A DNA stretch of 7,472 bases, from contig JAFDBA010000107.1 in NCBI GenBank assembly GCA_019313505.1, positions 1-7,472 on the forward strand, given 5' to 3'. Position 1 is the first letter of the stretch; every line of letters starts with the position of its first letter. The stretch is from Deltaproteobacteria bacterium. GTDB taxonomy: Bacteria > Desulfobacterota > Desulfobacteria > Desulfobacterales > UBA11574. The position numbers were made by a program, and so were the translations under genes. The notes below the pieces were generated by a model. That model did no database searches. It worked only from the letters and a program-made list of their open reading frames with translations, and had not been told where the DNA came from. Positions 5,697 to 7,472 of this stretch are shown here, piece by piece.

Positions 5697-5885
5697 ATGG
5701 AATTTTGAACCGAAACCCTGTTGAAAAAATATCCCGATGAATGCCAACTTGATTTATCAAAAGAAAAATATCAAATCGGGTTTTTCGACAATCTCGCTAT
5801 AGATCACATGCTTTTTATGACCTTGGAATGTGGTGATTTCTCCAACATACATAACATCTTCGTGAATCTGCGATACCTGGAATGA
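5697..5885 (+). pseudogene. 62-codon reading frame interrupted by TGA at codon 4
   Basis: Behind TGAGGAAGTGATTCAT an ATG at 5697 opens a frame reading M-E-F-stop and then 58 uninterrupted codons to TGA 5883-5885. The open part looks protein-like, with LLKKYPDECQLDLSKEKYQI, then GFFDNLAIDHMLFMTLECGD and FSNIHNIFVNLRYLE, balanced in charge and hydrophobic spacing. A single TGG-to-TGA change (tryptophan) would explain the break, as would a lost arginine codon (CGA). Readthrough as selenocysteine is conceivable, but position 4 is unusual and I find no strong hairpin just behind the TGA. An internal start at TTG 5721 would restore a 54-residue protein but has no ribosome binding site. I do not recognise the family. 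Most likely it is a decayed small gene between an IS remnant and a terminator. Confidence 0.4.
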
Positions 5886-5929
5886 ACATGAAAATATCAG
5901 AGGTCTAAAATATTTGTGATATCGTTTTC

Positions 5930-5976
5930 AAAAAGGGGCAAATCCATTTCGCGGGATTTGTCCTTTTTGATTTTTT
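5930..5976 (+). terminator. Rho-independent terminator
   Basis: AAAAAGGGGCAAATCC (5930-5945) pairs with GGGATTTGTCCTTTTT (5953-5968) over a 7-nt loop, with one small mismatch/bulge, and is followed by GATTTTTTG. The A-run on the left and T-run on the right mean it could work in both directions. It ends the transcript coming from the decayed small frame and separates it from the GMP-synthase-like gene. Confidence 0.8.
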
Positions 5977-6033
5977 GTGGATTTTGGGATATATGTCAAT
6001 AGGGGACGAGGTTTATATGTTAACTTTCTAATC

Positions 6034-6133
6034 TTCTCAAAATAAATTCAGCAAAACCGGAGGTTGAGAAAAAGGAAAAATAGCTTAAAAGCAAATAATT
6101 GATAATCAAGATGCAATCCCGGTTGCTTCTCAA
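6034..6133 (+). promoter_or_regulatory. Leader with alternative pairings upstream of the GMP-synthase-like gene
   Basis: TTGAGAA at 6064-6070 can pair with either of two identical TTCTCAA copies, at 6034-6040 or at 6127-6133. AACCGG (6055-6060) can pair with CCGGTT (6119-6124), or fold locally as AACC-GGA-GGTT. The order AACCGG, TTGAGAA, CCGGTT, TTCTCAA is that of a pseudoknot. Such exclusive options resemble an RNA switch or attenuator, but the stems are only 6-7 bp in AT-rich sequence and could be chance. It does not match the purine riboswitch core that I know. Confidence 0.25.
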
Positions 6134-6163
6134 AAACGATTTAAATGGAAAGGAGACGATCAA

Positions 6164-7126
6164 ATGATCCAGGAGATTACCGCGCAAGAGCTTAACACAG
6201 AAAACTTCATTGTTGAGAAGGTTAAAGAAATCCAACAAGTTGTTGGGGACGGAATGGTGATCAATGCTCTCTCGGGAGGGGTCGATTCGTCCACGGTCAC
6301 GATGCTCGGCCATCGCGCCATGGGGGACCGCCTTAAAACCGTGTTTATCGAAAACGGTCTTATGCGAGATGGAGAGTCCGAAAAGGTTGTCGGTCTTTTT
6401 AAAAAGCTTGGGGTTACAGTTGACGTTGTCGATGCACAAAAAGAATTCTTTGCCGCACTCGAAGGAATCACGGATCCGGAAGAGAAGCGGGAAGCGATTA
6501 CCCAGGCTTTTTACCGAGACATATTCGGACGTCTCGTCAAGGAAAGTGGCGCAAAACACCTTCTCCAGGGAACCATATTGACCGATATTGACGAGACCGT
6601 CGCAGGAATAAAACGGCAACACAATGTCTTTGAGCAGCTCGGAATCGACCCGAAAGAGGCTTTTGGCTACCACATCATCGAACCGCTCATTCAGCTTCGC
6701 AAAGACGGAGTTAGGAAGGTTGGTGAGGCTCTGGGGCTTCCGGCAGAGGCCTTTGACCGCATTCCCTTTCCGGGCCCGGCACTCGCAGCACGTGTGATCG
6801 GTGAAATAACCCAGGAGCGCATCGAGACCGTTCGCAAGGCAACCGTTGTTGTCGAACGGCTGCTCAAAGACACCGGTGCATTCCAGTATATGGCGATCCT
6901 ACATAAAGACCGCGTAACCGGTATGCGTGAAGGATTGCGTGATTTTGGTCAGCAGATCGAGGTGCGTTGTTGGGAAAGTGTCGATGCGCGAGTCGCGACA
7001 CCGACACCACTTTCTTTCAAAATTCTCGAGGAACTTGCCAGCGAAATTATCCGCGATGTTCCCGGTATCGTTAGTGTCACGTACAACATAGCACCGAAAC
7101 CTCCTTCAACGATCGAAGCGGTCTGA
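6164..7126 (+). CDS. guaAb: GMP synthase-type ATP pyrophosphatase, stand-alone (no glutaminase domain)
   Basis: ATG 6164 follows AAAGGAGA by 8 nt. The 320-residue product corresponds to the C-terminal two domains of GMP synthase, which adenylates XMP and aminates it to GMP. The ATP-binding PP-loop is SGGVDSS at residues 37-43. Other family segments are FIENGLMRDGE (61-71), LLQGTILTDIDE (133-144), IKRQHNV (149-155) and PFPGPALAARVIGE (201-214). The dimerisation-domain end is APKPPSTIEAV, where canonical enzymes end in a P-P-(A/S)-T-I-E-W-E-like tail. The N-terminal class I amidotransferase domain of one-chain GuaA is absent, so it would need a separate glutaminase subunit as in archaea, or free ammonia; no such gene is in the window. 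It could also be a paralogue with another substrate. The family is certain; the exact role is less so. It is convergent with the DUF1846 gene. Confidence 0.85.
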   Translation: MIQEITAQELNTENFIVEKVKEIQQVVGDGMVINALSGGVDSSTVTMLGHRAMGDRLKTVFIENGLMRDGESEKVVGLFKKLGVTVDVVDAQKEFFAALEGITDPEEKREAITQAFYRDIFGRLVKESGAKHLLQGTILTDIDETVAGIKRQHNVFEQLGIDPKEAFGYHIIEPLIQLRKDGVRKVGEALGLPAEAFDRIPFPGPALAARVIGEITQERIETVRKATVVVERLLKDTGAFQYMAILHKDRVTGMREGLRDFGQQIEVRCWESVDARVATPTPLSFKILEELASEIIRDVPGIVSVTYNIAPKPPSTIEAV

Positions 7127-7141
7127 CGACACCGAAAGCCT

Positions 7142-7166
7142 CCGTAGCCTAAAATACTTGGGTTAC
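7142..7166. terminator. Stem-loop between the convergent genes
   Basis: CGTAGCCTAA (about 7143-7152) can pair with TTGGGTTACG (about 7158-7167) around a 5-nt loop using G-T wobbles. The stem spans the 36-bp gap and overlaps the last codons and stop of the minus-strand gene. Neither side has a proper T-run, so its role as a shared terminator is only suggested by position. Confidence 0.25.
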
Positions 7167-7472
7167 GAGATAAAAAGATCTTTAGTTGAAAAGTTGGGAT
7201 CACTCGTGAGGTTAACGCCAAGTCGCCTCAATCCGGCCTCATCCCCCGGTGTAGGGATATGAGTCATATGGACTTCACACCCCTGGAGTTTCTCCAATTT
7301 TTCCATGGCCAACTGAGCAGCAGGATTGCCGGTTGCGCTGATGCTGAGGGCGATGAGAGTTTCCACCAGGTCGAGGCTGAGGGTCTTTTCATTGAGCACC
7401 TTGGTTTTGAGATTTCGAACCGAATCGACGATGTTGGGCGGGAGCAATTTAATCTTGTCCGGGATTTCGGCT
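7166..7472 (-). CDS. DUF1846-family protein, C-terminal part (runs off right edge)
   Basis: The minus-strand frame enters from the right edge (AEIPDKIKLLPPNIVDSVRN...) and gives 102 residues before TAA at 7163-7165. The TTG at 7447 is therefore not the start. The segment matches the end of DUF1846 proteins, about 500 residues when complete. It contains IPDKIKLLPPNIV, LSLDLVETLIALSISATGNP (about 32-51), AAQLAMEKLEKLQGCEVHMT, then HIPTPGDEAGLRRLGVNLTS and the tail TKDLFIS. The family is cytosolic, widespread in anaerobes, and of unknown biochemical function despite solved structures. The C-terminal region shown here is the most conserved part I recall. It converges on the GMP-synthase-like gene with 36 bp between stops, so the two are not co-transcribed. 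The family call is good; the N-terminal domains cannot be judged. Confidence 0.85.

Noticed and set aside
5706..5750. SECIS element supporting selenocysteine at the TGA
   Set aside because: No stable hairpin with a suitable loop could be drawn in the expected interval, so no recoding feature is claimed.
6020..6673. 217-codon minus-strand frame
   Set aside because: Antisense shadow covering the leader and start of the GMP-synthase-like gene; no ribosome binding site or recognisable domain.

Overview
The window looks like an accessory stretch of a chromosome from an anaerobic bacterium, most likely a Desulfobacterota (deltaproteobacterial) lineage. That assignment is an inference. It rests on the resemblance, from memory, of several proteins (the 387-residue radical SAM protein, the GYD protein, the 100-residue conserved protein, the stand-alone GMP-synthase-type ATP pyrophosphatase and the IS1182-type transposase) to families common there. 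No rRNA, tRNA or CRISPR array is visible.

Layout. Positions 1-522 (minus) hold the N-terminal 174 residues of a ParB/Spo0J-type partition protein that runs off the left edge. Positions 607-1067 are debris: the N-terminal part of a tyrosine recombinase (minus), then the first 28 codons of a zinc-finger/HNH-like gene cut off exactly where a 63-bp palindrome begins. About 560 bp of AT-rich sequence with no gene follows. Three small plus-strand genes come next, each with its own AAAGGAGG ribosome binding site: an unknown 97-residue protein (1645-1938), an unknown 100-residue protein (2225-2527) and an ABM-fold protein (2913-3203). A GYD-domain protein (3502-3795) comes after them. A cytidylate-kinase-like start codon region, broken after 19 codons, lies directly behind the first small gene.

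Positions 4065-5228 encode a radical SAM/SPASM-like enzyme of unknown substrate. Behind it lie a decayed IS1182-type transposase (5286-5644), a 62-codon reading frame interrupted by TGA at codon 4, and a good rho-independent terminator (5930-5976). Positions 6164-7126 encode a GMP-synthase-type ATP pyrophosphatase without a glutaminase domain. It converges on the C-terminal end of a DUF1846 protein (minus, 7166-7472), which runs off the right edge.

Taken together, intact housekeeping-like genes at the right meet a plastic zone on the left and centre where at least five genes are truncated, frameshifted or stopped. The intact small genes are spaced by long AT-rich gaps and look like separate transcription units rather than one operon. 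I see no convincing evidence for a coherent new multi-gene system. The least explained items are the radical SAM enzyme, the small unknown proteins, the TGA-interrupted frame, and a set of mutually exclusive pairings in the leader of the GMP-synthase-like gene.
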